Shown in pieces: positions 36,105 to 45,658 of a DNA stretch of 64,000 nt. The stretch lies in NCBI RefSeq assembly GCF_018882465.1, contig NZ_JACVOK010000001.1:682001-746000 (forward strand). Direction: 5' to 3'. A model generated the notes under the pieces. The model worked only from the letters and a program-made list of their open reading frames with translations. It did not search any database and was not told where the DNA came from. Position 1 is the stretch's first letter. Each line of letters begins with the position of its first letter. A program made the translations under genes and the position numbers. This DNA comes from Polynucleobacter sp. 73C-SIWE. Its GTDB lineage: Bacteria > Pseudomonadota > Gammaproteobacteria > Burkholderiales > Burkholderiaceae.

Positions 36105-37019
36105 TTGCAACATACCGCGCATCTTTTTGAGAGCTGCTGTCTCAATTTGACGAACGCGTTCTGCAGAGATGCCATATTCATTGGCAAGGTCATGCAGTGT
36201 TTTTGTGCCATTACCATCGGCATCCATTGCTAACCAGCGTGACTGCACGATATTGCGACTACGCTCGTCTAAGGCCATCAAAGCTTGATCTAGCTTAGGA
36301 CCCTGGAGTGCATCAGCTTCATTGCTGGCAATGCGCTGTGTAGGCTCTTGGCTGTTATCAGCAAGCCATTGAATCGGCGCATAGGCTGCATCTTCATCAG
36401 TGTCATCGCCTTCTAGTGCAACATCGCCACCAGCAAGACGCATTTCCATTTCCTTAACATCTGAGCCCTTAACGTCTAGCGCTTTGGCTAAGGCAGCTAT
36501 TTCACCTGGAGTGAGGGCGCTTAAAGTTGGTTTGTTGCTGCGTAAGTTAAAGAACAATTTACGTTGTGCTTTAGTCGTTGCCATTTTGACCAAGCGCCAA
36601 TTCTTGAGAATGTACTCATGAATTTCTGCTTTGATCCAGTGAATTGCGTAAGACACTAAACGTGCACCATTATTTGGGTCGTAACGCTTCACTGCTTTCA
36701 TCAAGCCAATATTGCCTTCTTGAATTAAGTCAGCATGCGGAATGCCATAGCCAAGATACTGGCGAGCAACAGAAACAACCAAACGCAAATGGGAGAGCAC
36801 TAAAGTTTTAGCGGCATCCACATTTTCAGTACGACGAAATTCCTGCGCAAGATGTAACTCTTCTGCAGCGCTCAACATTGGTACGCGATTCACGTACGCA
36901 ATATACGAATCAAGAGTGCCAACCCCAAGGGATGGCAACATTGGAAATGCAGACGCCGCCGCAGTCTGCGCGACGGGCAGTCTTTGCATATTCGGATTGT
37001 CAGATTTCTTTTGAACCAT
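36090..37019 (-). CDS. rpoH: RNA polymerase heat-shock sigma factor RpoH
   Basis: 309 residues of the sigma-32 type. Region 2 reads LVLSHLRLVVSVARQYLGYGIPHADLIQEGNIGLMKAV in overlapping parts; the RpoH box lies near MATTKAQRKLFFNLRS; region 4 helix-turn-helix is LANEYGISAERVRQIE. It directs transcription of heat-shock chaperones and proteases. It lies downstream of ftsY, as in E. coli, but without ftsE/ftsX between. Its upstream region carries a perfect CIRCE operator. Confidence 0.95.
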   Translation of the reverse strand: MVQKKSDNPNMQRLPVAQTAAASAFPMLPSLGVGTLDSYIAYVNRVPMLSAAEELHLAQEFRRTENVDAAKTLVLSHLRLVVSVARQYLGYGIPHADLIQEGNIGLMKAVKRYDPNNGARLVSYAIHWIKAEIHEYILKNWRLVKMATTKAQRKLFFNLRSNKPTLSALTPGEIAALAKALDVKGSDVKEMEMRLAGGDVALEGDDTDEDAAYAPIQWLADNSQEPTQRIASNEADALQGPKLDQALMALDERSRNIVQSRWLAMDADGNGTKTLHDLANEYGISAERVRQIETAALKKMRGMLQAEAA

Positions 37020-37055
37020 TTTTTAGTAAATATGAGGTGTTTATAGGGCTCTATT

Positions 37056-37082
37056 TTAGCACTCCTGTCAAGAGAGTGCTAA
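37056..37082. promoter_or_regulatory. CIRCE operator (HrcA site) upstream of rpoH
   Basis: TTAGCACTC, nine bases, GAGTGCTAA: a perfect match to the CIRCE consensus on both arms and in spacing. It lies 37 bases upstream of the rpoH ATG (37019). On the rpoH strand the nine-base spacer contains TTGACA (37066-37071 complement), a likely -35 box, so HrcA binding would block the promoter. A TATA-rich stretch follows as a suboptimal -10. Confidence 0.92.
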
Positions 37083-37110
37083 TGGTTTATAGAGTCTGTA
37101 ACTATATGAT

Positions 37111-38001
37111 TTAATTGAATAATTCTGAGGAATACTGCCTGGCTGTGAATGGGGCCAAATCATCAATCCCCTCGCCTTTGCCTAGGGCCAATATGGCGGG
37201 TTTTGGCCCTTCCTGGAGGGTATGTGCCAAGGCGCAGATAACGCCGCCCTTAGCGGTGCCATCGAGCTTAGTAACGATGATTCCGGTGAGACCTAAGGCT
37301 ATATGAAAGGCTCTCACTTGGCTTAAACCATTCTGGCCAGTATTACCATCAAGTATGAGCAAAGTATGGTGTGGTGCGCCAGGAAGAGCTTTGCCAATGA
37401 CTCGTTTGACCTTCTTGAGTTCTTCCATGAGATGGTCTTGAGTAGCAAGACGTCCAGCGGTATCAATAATCAAGATATCGCTTTTGCGAGAGATCGCTGA
37501 ATGGATAGCGTCATGAGCAACGGCAGCAGCATCACCACCTTCTTGAGTAATAACGTCGACTTGATTGCGGCTACCCCATTCTTGCAATTGATTGCGTGCG
37601 GCAGCTCTAAAAGTATCTCCTGCACCCAGGAGAACGGATTTGCCCTGAGACTGAAAAAGCCTGCAAAGCTTGCCAATAGTTGTTGTCTTACCGGCACCAT
37701 TTACCCCTACTACCAACCATACCTCTGGGATATTGATCTGCTTGGATTCAAAGAGGGGGTTTGGGGAGGGCTCTAATGCTTTTAGAAGCTCGCCGACTTC
37801 ATCAATCAGTAATGCTTGTAGCTCTTCAGAACTAGAGGCTTTTTCTGATTTAGCTGCCTTACGAAGCTTACTCATCAATTGTTGGGTCGTAGGTAGACCC
37901 ACATCACTTTGAATCAGTGATTCTTCTAAAGTATCAAACCAAGCCTCATCAGTTTTGCTTGATTTGAAAAGGGATCCGAGGGTTTTACGTAAGCCGAACA
38001 T
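37111..38001 (-). CDS. ftsY: Signal recognition particle receptor FtsY
   Basis: 296 residues, only the NG core; the acidic A domain of E. coli FtsY is missing. GTPase motifs are GVNGAGKTTTIGKL (P-loop), DTAGRLATQ and TKLDGTAKGG. FRAAARNQLQEWG is the insertion-box region. It docks ribosome-SRP complexes at the inner membrane. Divergent from the M16 peptidase operon; rpoH lies downstream after 91 bases. Confidence 0.95.
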   Translation of the reverse strand: MFGLRKTLGSLFKSSKTDEAWFDTLEESLIQSDVGLPTTQQLMSKLRKAAKSEKASSSEELQALLIDEVGELLKALEPSPNPLFESKQINIPEVWLVVGVNGAGKTTTIGKLCRLFQSQGKSVLLGAGDTFRAAARNQLQEWGSRNQVDVITQEGGDAAAVAHDAIHSAISRKSDILIIDTAGRLATQDHLMEELKKVKRVIGKALPGAPHHTLLILDGNTGQNGLSQVRAFHIALGLTGIIVTKLDGTAKGGVICALAHTLQEGPKPAILALGKGEGIDDLAPFTARQYSSELFN

Positions 38002-38064
38002 AATCGATACAATTTAAACCTTGCATCTTATCAATTTAATTCTTGGGATATGGTGATTTAGCAG

Positions 38065-39435
38065 ATGCGTTCCAATTTACTCCGAATTTCCTTTTTATTT
38101 CTTCTGTTTGCTCAATTATCTTGGGCTGCCAGCAGTAGTTCTACTGATACACATGAATTCATGCTGAACAATGGATTAAAGCTCATTGTTCGAGAGGATC
38201 ATCGCGCGCCTACTGTTGCCCATATGGTTTGGTATCGGGCAGGCTCGATGGATGAGGTCAACGGTAAGACTGGTGTGGCCCATGTACTTGAACATATGAT
38301 GTTTAAGGGCACTCATAAAGTGAAGGCGGGAGAGTTCTCTAAATTGGTTGCTGCCGTTGGCGGGCGCGAGAATGCATTTACTTCACGTGACTACACAGCT
38401 TATTTTCAGCAAGTTGAAAAATCGAAGTTAGATGAAGTGATTAGGCTTGAAGCAGACCGCATGTCTAATCTCAATTTCGATGATGCAGAGTTCTTAAAAG
38501 AAATTCAGGTGGTAATGGAAGAGCGCCGTTTACGCACCGAAGATAATCCTAGTAGTCTCTTAAATGAATCGCTGATGGCTACTGCTTATATGAGTTCACC
38601 TTATCGTCACCCAGTAATCGGTTGGATGAACGATTTGCAGAACATGAAACCTTCTGATGCGCGTGATTGGTACCGCAGTTGGTATTCACCAAATAATGCA
38701 ACCGTGGTTATTAGCGGTGATGTAGACCCCAAGCAAATTCTCAAAGTCGTAGAAAAGTATTACGGCGCAATTACAGCCCATGAATTGCCAGTTCGTAAGC
38801 CTCAGATTGAGCCAGCGCAAAAAGGGGTGAAGCAAGTGCAGGTTAAAGCGCCGGCTGATAGCGCCCAATTGGCTATGGCGTGGAAGGTACCACGCCTAGA
38901 GCCTGGCAAGCTTGATGATCCCGAGCCTTATGCTCTTGAGCTGCTAACGGCTGTACTCGATGGTTATGACAATGCTCGTTTAAATAGAGCCTTGGTTAAA
39001 CAAGAAAAAGTGGTGAACGATGTTGGTGTTGGCTACGACATGATTTCTCGCGGACCAGAATTATTTCTCATTAGTGCTGCCGTGCCAAAGGGAAAGACTG
39101 TTAGCCAGGCTCAAGCAAGTATTCGTAAGGCTTTGGAAGAGTTGAAGCAAAAAGGAATTTTAGAGTCTGAGCTTAAGCGTATTAAGGTGCGCATCCTGTC
39201 CGATCAAATTTATAAGCGTGATTCCATCTTTGGTCAGGCAATGGAAATTGGCACTACCGAGATGGCGGGATTTTCATGGCGGGACATTGATTACATGCTA
39301 GAGAAAATGCAAACCATTACTCCAGAGCAAGTTCAGGCAGTTGCCAAAAAATATTTAATTGATGAGGGATTAACTATTGGTGTGCTTGATCCCCAAGCGC
39401 GTAAATCTCAAGAAGTTAGCAAGGAGGGTAAATAA
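38065..39435 (+). CDS. M16 family zinc metallopeptidase, catalytic partner
   Basis: 456 residues with a signal peptide (LLFAQLSWAASS). The inverted zinc motif HVLEH (HxxEH) occurs in VAHVLEHMMFKGTHK with the distal glutamate in EERRLRTEDNP. Pitrilysin-type enzymes degrade peptides in a closed chamber. The next gene encodes a second M16 protein without the motif, so the two likely form a periplasmic heterodimer. The stop overlaps the partner's start region by 1 base (TAATG). Confidence 0.92.
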   Translation: MRSNLLRISFLFLLFAQLSWAASSSSTDTHEFMLNNGLKLIVREDHRAPTVAHMVWYRAGSMDEVNGKTGVAHVLEHMMFKGTHKVKAGEFSKLVAAVGGRENAFTSRDYTAYFQQVEKSKLDEVIRLEADRMSNLNFDDAEFLKEIQVVMEERRLRTEDNPSSLLNESLMATAYMSSPYRHPVIGWMNDLQNMKPSDARDWYRSWYSPNNATVVISGDVDPKQILKVVEKYYGAITAHELPVRKPQIEPAQKGVKQVQVKAPADSAQLAMAWKVPRLEPGKLDDPEPYALELLTAVLDGYDNARLNRALVKQEKVVNDVGVGYDMISRGPELFLISAAVPKGKTVSQAQASIRKALEELKQKGILESELKRIKVRILSDQIYKRDSIFGQAMEIGTTEMAGFSWRDIDYMLEKMQTITPEQVQAVAKKYLIDEGLTIGVLDPQARKSQEVSKEGK

Positions 39436-40772
39436 TGAATGCCCTGAAGAAAAGTATTTCAGCTTGCCTGCTGACTTTAAGTTGCTTTAGCGTTGCTCAT
39501 GCTATTTTGCCGATTGAGAAGCTGGATAGTTTTAAAGGTTCGAAAGGTTATTTAGTTCAAACCAAGACACTTCCAATGGTTGATATTGAAGTCAGTATTG
39601 ACGCGGGTGATCGCTATGACCCAGCTAGTAAGAGTGGTTTAGCGGATATGACTGCTAGCCTCATGAATTACGGCGTTAGAGGTGATCAAGGCCTCTTAAG
39701 CGAGGCTCAGATTGCAGATGAGATTGCTGATTTAGGAGCCAATATTGGCTTATCGGTTGGTGGTGAGCGTGCTATTTTGCGTATTCGCAGCTTAAGTAGA
39801 AAAGATCTGCGTGATCGAGCAGTGAGATTGGCTGCAGCAATGCTGAGTGCCCCTACTTATGATGCAAAAATTCTTGAGCGTGAAAAGCAGAGAACGATTA
39901 CCAACTTGCTTGAAGCAGAAACAAAGCCTGAGTTTGTCTTAGACCGCCGTCTTACAAAGTCTCTATATGGTGATTACCCGCTTGGAAATACTCCAACAGT
40001 CAAAACGGTTGCGGCAGTAAGCACAAACGATTTGATGCAATTTCATAAACAGTTTTATCGTAGCGATCGCATGATCGTCAGTATTGTGGGTGATGTCGAT
40101 CGAGCACAAGCTAATGAAATCATGCATACTCTGCTGCAAAAGATTCCACAGTCTAGCGCCCCGATTGCGAAGTTGCCAGAATTACAGCGCTCACCAGTAG
40201 AACCTTTGGCGCAAAGAGAAATTCAAATTCCTTTTGATTCTCAGCAAGCGCACATTGCAATGGGCATGACGGCAGTCACTCGCAGTAACCCAGATTACTT
40301 TCCGCTTTTAGTGGGTAATTACGTATTAGGTGGCGGAGGATTTGTATCCCGCTTAATGGCGGAGGTGCGGGAGAAGCGTGGGCTTGCCTACAGCGTTTCT
40401 AGTTACTTCATTCCTGGCAAAGATACCGGTATTTTTCGCGCTGGCCTGCAAACCAAGAGTGATCAAGCTGCAATGGCTCTCGAGGTCATGAGTTCAACTA
40501 TTGCAAAATTTATTGCAGATGGTCCAACGCCATCTGAACTGCTTGCTGCTAAATCTAACTTAGTGAATGGCTATCCATTGCGTATCGATAACAATCGTAA
40601 ATTATTAGACAACGTGTCATCTATTGCATGGAACGAATTACCGCTTGATACGATGGAGATTTGGACTAAACAAGTAGAGGCAGTTACTTTAGAGCAAGTG
40701 ACGGCAGCTTTCCAAAAATATCTTGCAATGGATCGCATGAAGATTGTGGTATTAGGAGCAAAAAATAAATAA
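39435..40772 (+). CDS. M16 family peptidase-like protein, non-catalytic partner
   Basis: 445 residues with a signal peptide ending near VAHAIL. The position of HxxEH is replaced (GLADMTASLMNYG), so no zinc site. It retains the substrate-binding Arg/Tyr pair region EVREKRGLAYSVSSYF, as in the regulatory subunit of heterodimeric M16 enzymes. Its last codons contain the ribosome-site-like AGGAG that serves rsmD. Confidence 0.92.
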   Translation: MNALKKSISACLLTLSCFSVAHAILPIEKLDSFKGSKGYLVQTKTLPMVDIEVSIDAGDRYDPASKSGLADMTASLMNYGVRGDQGLLSEAQIADEIADLGANIGLSVGGERAILRIRSLSRKDLRDRAVRLAAAMLSAPTYDAKILEREKQRTITNLLEAETKPEFVLDRRLTKSLYGDYPLGNTPTVKTVAAVSTNDLMQFHKQFYRSDRMIVSIVGDVDRAQANEIMHTLLQKIPQSSAPIAKLPELQRSPVEPLAQREIQIPFDSQQAHIAMGMTAVTRSNPDYFPLLVGNYVLGGGGFVSRLMAEVREKRGLAYSVSSYFIPGKDTGIFRAGLQTKSDQAAMALEVMSSTIAKFIADGPTPSELLAAKSNLVNGYPLRIDNNRKLLDNVSSIAWNELPLDTMEIWTKQVEAVTLEQVTAAFQKYLAMDRMKIVVLGAKNK

Positions 40773-41379
40773 GCCTCAGTCTCTTAAGGCAGAACCCCCC
40801 AAGAAGGTACGCATTATTGGGGGCGTATGGAGAAGTCGTTTATTAACAGTCCTGGATTTGCCAGGCCTGCGCCCCACTACAGACCGTATTCGTGAGACTT
40901 TATTTAATTGGCTTGGCCAAGATCTAACGGGTTTACATTGCATCGATTTATTTGCTGGCACAGGCGCTTTGGGATTTGAAGCAGCCTCTCGTGGTGCTGA
41001 TGCAGTGGTGTTATTAGAAAAAGATAAAAAAGCCCATGCAAGCTTATTGAGCAATTTTTCTTTACTACAGTCTTCACCAGTTCCTAGTAAGGTGGAAATT
41101 TTGCACAGAGATAGCCTTGAGTATCTAAAGGAACAAGCAGCCCACTCAAGCAATTTAATTTTTATCGACCCCCCTTTTCAAGATTCGGGCTTATTCGATC
41201 GATCTGTAGTTGAGGCCGCCCGAATTTGTGATGACTCTCGTGGAGGGGGAATTTATGTCGAATTTCCATCGAATCGTCCCCGTGAGGAGATAGAGGCACT
41301 ATTACCAGACTGGCATTGTGGGAAATACTTAGAGGCGGGCCAAGTAAAAGCTTGTCTATTTCGGGCCGGAAGGGGCTAA
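40765..41379 (+). CDS. rsmD: 16S rRNA (guanine(966)-N(2))-methyltransferase, probable ATA start
   Basis: About 204 residues. The RsmD core is clear: VRIIGGVWRSR, LRPTTDRIRETLFNWLG, the SAM motif DLFAGTGALGFEAASRGA and the catalytic DPPF in FIDPPFQ. No ATG, GTG or TTG lies upstream of VRIIGG in this frame; the first TTG (40858) would remove that conserved segment. An AGGAG at 40754-40758 sits six bases before an in-frame ATA at 40765, and a TAG closes the frame at 40753. The ATA start is therefore the best model. It methylates G966 of 16S rRNA. Next gene is coaD, as in many proteobacteria. Confidence 0.82.
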   Translation: MNKPQSLKAEPPKKVRIIGGVWRSRLLTVLDLPGLRPTTDRIRETLFNWLGQDLTGLHCIDLFAGTGALGFEAASRGADAVVLLEKDKKAHASLLSNFSLLQSSPVPSKVEILHRDSLEYLKEQAAHSSNLIFIDPPFQDSGLFDRSVVEAARICDDSRGGGIYVEFPSNRPREEIEALLPDWHCGKYLEAGQVKACLFRAGRG

Positions 41380-41400
41380 ACTCTTGCCTGTAGCTGATAA

Positions 41401-41913
<513 letters not shown>

Positions 41914-41919
41914 GGCTAG

Positions 41920-42782
<863 letters not shown>

Positions 42783-42819
42783 GATGGGAGTTTAAGGTCT
42801 TACTGGCATTTCTACAAAA

Positions 42820-42850
42820 AGGAAAAAAGAAAGCCCGCTTGCGCGGGCTT
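42820..42850 (-). terminator. Rho-independent terminator after rplY
   Basis: On the minus strand AAGCCCGC-GCAA-GCGGGCTT (42831-42850) is followed by TCTTTTTTCC, a good stem, tetraloop and U-run. It lies about 30 bases after the rplY stop. Confidence 0.85.
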
Positions 42851-42879
42851 CTCTTTGCAAAGAATGCAGCTTAAGTGAA

Positions 42880-43530
42880 TTAAGCCTTATCTTTAGCATC
42901 AGCAGCAGGAGCGGCGGCAGGGGCTGCAGCGGCTGCAGGAGCAGCTTCTTCAGTCTCAACGGCTTTAACAGCTGGGATACGTGCGTTTGCAAGTACTGGA
43001 TTTTCTTGTTCAACATGTAATACCAAGGAAACACCTTTTGGCAATGTTAAATCTTTAGCATGAACAGAATGACCTACTTCAACTTTGCTCAAGTCCACTT
43101 CAATGAACTCTGGCAAGTCTGCTGGTAAGCAAGAAATTTCCAAGTCATTCAGAATGTGGCTGATAACAGCGCCTTGCAGTTTCACGGCTGCTGAAGTTTC
43201 AGCGTTAGTGAAGTGCAATGGAACGCGCATGTGAACTTTCTCAGTCGCAGATACGCGCTGGAAGTCAATGTGCAATACCAATGGCTTGAATGGATGCATT
43301 TGGTAATCACGCAACAATACTTTTTGTGTTTTTCCGCCAATTTCCAAATCCAGAATGGATGAGTGAAATGCTTCTTTACGGAGCGCATGAAACAGTGCGT
43401 TGTGGTCTAACTCAATAACAGCGGCTGGATCTTTACTACCGTAAACGATTCCCGGAGTTTTTCCGGAATTGCGCAGACGGCGGCTCGCACCCGTTCCCTG
43501 TACGCTTCTTTCAAAGGCTACAACTTTCAT
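42880..43530 (-). CDS. rplY: 50S ribosomal protein L25 (CTC form)
   Basis: 216 residues: the N-terminal 5S-rRNA-binding L25 domain ([18 protein letters not shown]) plus the C-terminal TL5/CTC beta domain ([19 protein letters not shown]), ending in an Ala/Pro-rich low-complexity tail. It is longer than the 94-residue E. coli L25 but normal for betaproteobacteria. Between prs and pth, the standard order. Confidence 0.95.
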   Translation of the reverse strand: MKVVAFERSVQGTGASRRLRNSGKTPGIVYGSKDPAAVIELDHNALFHALRKEAFHSSILDLEIGGKTQKVLLRDYQMHPFKPLVLHIDFQRVSATEKVHMRVPLHFTNAETSAAVKLQGAVISHILNDLEISCLPADLPEFIEVDLSKVEVGHSVHAKDLTLPKGVSLVLHVEQENPVLANARIPAVKAVETEEAAPAAAAAPAAAPAADAKDKA

Positions 43531-43586
43531 ATTAAATTCCCTAATTAAGGTTAATTTCCGTTCGCGACCAAACAGAAAAGCCTTTG

Positions 43587-43592
43587 ATTATA
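43587..43592 (-). promoter_or_regulatory. Possible -10 box of rplY
   Basis: TATAAT on the minus strand, about 57 bases before the rplY start. The -35 region at the right distance is poor (GGCAAA-like), so the promoter may be weak or supplemented by readthrough from prs. Confidence 0.4.
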
Positions 43593-43644
43593 TCGTGGGA
43601 AAGAGGATTTTTGCCTATAAACGCTTCAAAAGCGCCTCAGAACT

Positions 43645-43677
43645 GCCAAAAAACGGGGTAAAACACTGTTTTTTGGC
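43645..43677 (-). repeat. Perfect 10-bp inverted repeat at the prs stop
   Basis: GCCAAAAAAC and GTTTTTTGGC (43645-43654 and 43668-43677) flank a 13-base loop and abut the prs stop codon. The arms are A/T-run based with GC clamps, and no U-run follows the stem. It may be an attenuating terminator or an RNA processing stem between prs and rplY. Confidence 0.55.
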
Positions 43678-44646
43678 TTATTCAGCAAACATCGACATAA
43701 CCGAGTCACCCTTACTAATGCGGGAAAGGGTCTCAGCCAGGATAGGGGCTACGCTTAATTGGCGTATTTTGGCCACTTTTGTGGCTTCTGGGGTCAAAGG
43801 AATGGTATCAGTAACCACGAGCTCATCTAGTTCGGAGGCTGCGATACGGGCTACTGCGCCGCCGGATAGAACTGCATGGGTACAGTAGGCAGTAACTCCC
43901 TTAGCACCACGCTCTTTAAGAGCCTCAGCAGCTTTACAGAGGGTTCCACCAGTATCAATGATGTCATCCATGATGACGCAATGACGGCCTTCCACTTCAC
44001 CGATCAAATGCATTACTTCAGACACGTTTGCTTTAGGGCGACGTTTATCAATAATTGCTAAATCAGTACCAAGTTGCTTAGCCATAGCGCGAGCGCGTAC
44101 AACGCCCCCAATATCTGGAGAGACGATGATGAGATCTTTTTGAGTCTTCTGGGCCTCTAAGTCAGCCAAGAGAACTGGTGAGGCATAAATATTGTCTACT
44201 GGGATATCAAAGAAACCTTGAATTTGATCTGCATGTAAATCCATTGTCAGAACCCGCTCAATACCAGCAACGGATTGAAGCATATTGGCGACGATACGTG
44301 CAGAGATTGCGACACGTGCAGAACGTGGGCGACGGTCTTGGCGGGCATAACCAAAGTACGGAATGACTGCAGTAATACGACCAGCCGATGCGCGCTTGAG
44401 AGCATCAATCATGATCATGAGTTCCATCAAACTATCGTTTGTTGGCGCACAGGTTGATTGAATGACGACAACGTTTTTACCGCGGACATTCTCTTGAATT
44501 TCTACTTGAATCTCACCATCTGAGAAGCGGCCTACGAAGGCTTTTCCCATCGTTAGATGAAGTTCTTTGGCAACAGCCTCAGCCAAAATAGGATTTGCGT
44601 TGCCTGTGAATAGGGTCAGTAAATCTGAGTGAGTAGAGGCAGTCAT
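43678..44646 (-). CDS. prs: Ribose-phosphate pyrophosphokinase
   Basis: 322 residues of class I PRPP synthetase. [19 protein letters not shown], the ATP site [33 protein letters not shown] and the PRPP loop [17 protein letters not shown] are all present. It supplies PRPP for nucleotide, histidine and tryptophan synthesis. Downstream of tRNA-Gln and ispE, the standard betaproteobacterial order. Confidence 0.97.
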   Translation of the reverse strand: MTASTHSDLLTLFTGNANPILAEAVAKELHLTMGKAFVGRFSDGEIQVEIQENVRGKNVVVIQSTCAPTNDSLMELMIMIDALKRASAGRITAVIPYFGYARQDRRPRSARVAISARIVANMLQSVAGIERVLTMDLHADQIQGFFDIPVDNIYASPVLLADLEAQKTQKDLIIVSPDIGGVVRARAMAKQLGTDLAIIDKRRPKANVSEVMHLIGEVEGRHCVIMDDIIDTGGTLCKAAEALKERGAKGVTAYCTHAVLSGGAVARIAASELDELVVTDTIPLTPEATKVAKIRQLSVAPILAETLSRISKGDSVMSMFAE

Positions 44647-44700
44647 AGGATCAAGGGCTTTGTCGGGTCAAAAGGTTATCTTTATCATTTCTACAGTATT

Positions 44701-44777
44701 TGGCAGGGGAAGAAGGATTCGAACCTTCGCATGCTGGAATCAAAATCCAGTGCCTTAACCAGCTTGGCGATTCCCCT
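44701..44777 (-). tRNA. tRNA-Gln (anticodon TTG)
   Basis: 77 bases including an encoded CCA end. Acceptor stem AGGGGAA / TTCCCCT, anticodon stem CTGGA / TCCAG around the loop TTTTGAT giving anticodon TTG, T-arm with GGTTCGAATCC. Lies between ispE and prs on the same strand and probably belongs to their transcript. Confidence 0.95.
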
Positions 44778-44782
44778 ACAGG

Positions 44783-45658
44783 TCAATCTGAAGAAATCAA
44801 ATTGTAAGCGGGATTCTTATTTAAGCCCCGGACAATCCGACCTACCCATCCTTTTGGAAGATTTTGTAAAAGATTCTCAAGTTTCGCGGTATTGGTCTTA
44901 GGGTCTAAGACTGCAAAAACGCTACTTCCAGAACCAGACATGCGGGGCTCAGAGCCCGATACTGCCTGGCTAATCCAATCCAAAGCTTGCTTCACTTCAG
45001 GACAAATCCGCACCGCTACTGCCTGACAATCGTTTGATAAATCCGACCATGGCGATGCAAGAAAGCCATCAATTGTAATCTGAGCATGATCTCGGGTCAA
45101 ACCCGGGTCTTGAAAAATGCTGGAGGTGGTGATGCCTTGCTTGGGAAAAATCACCAAAAAATCGCGATTTTCTAGCTCAAGCCCTTGGATTTTTTCGCCA
45201 ATTCCTTCTACAAATGCATTTTGTCCATGAATAAAAAAGGGCACATCAGCGCCAAGTTGGAGCCCTAACTTGGCTAAAGTTGCTTTATCGAGTTGAAGAT
45301 TCCAGAGTCTATTCAGGCCGATCAAGGTAGTTGCAGCATCAGAAGATCCGCCACCTAAACCAGCACCCATTGGGATTTCTTTTTGTAGCTCAATTTCAAC
45401 GCCACCATCAAACTGGCAAAATTCTTTTAGTAACTTTGCTGCGCGTACAACTAAATCTTGTTCTGGTGGTACCCCGGGTATTGGGTTAACACGACGCACT
45501 TCATTTTCCAGGATAGCTTTTAGGGTAACGGTGTCACACCAATCAATGAGTTGAAAAACAGATTGAAGCAGGTGATACCCATCAGGACGACGTCCAATAA
45601 TATGCAAAAAAAGATTGAGCTTTGCTGGCGAGCGCAGCACCAAAATATCTTTACTCAT
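44783..45658 (-). CDS. ispE: 4-diphosphocytidyl-2-C-methyl-D-erythritol kinase
   Basis: 291 residues from the ATG at 45656-45658; a longer frame to 45697 lies within the preceding gene. GHMP kinase motifs: SPAKLNLFLHI near the start, PMGAGLGGGSSDAA (ATP loop) in the middle and RMSGSGSSVFAV near the C-terminus. It is the fourth step of the MEP isoprenoid pathway. Its start lies 8 bases inside the TPR-LolB gene, the lolB-ispE-prs order known from E. coli. Confidence 0.95.
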   Translation of the reverse strand: MSKDILVLRSPAKLNLFLHIIGRRPDGYHLLQSVFQLIDWCDTVTLKAILENEVRRVNPIPGVPPEQDLVVRAAKLLKEFCQFDGGVEIELQKEIPMGAGLGGGSSDAATTLIGLNRLWNLQLDKATLAKLGLQLGADVPFFIHGQNAFVEGIGEKIQGLELENRDFLVIFPKQGITTSSIFQDPGLTRDHAQITIDGFLASPWSDLSNDCQAVAVRICPEVKQALDWISQAVSGSEPRMSGSGSSVFAVLDPKTNTAKLENLLQNLPKGWVGRIVRGLNKNPAYNLISSD

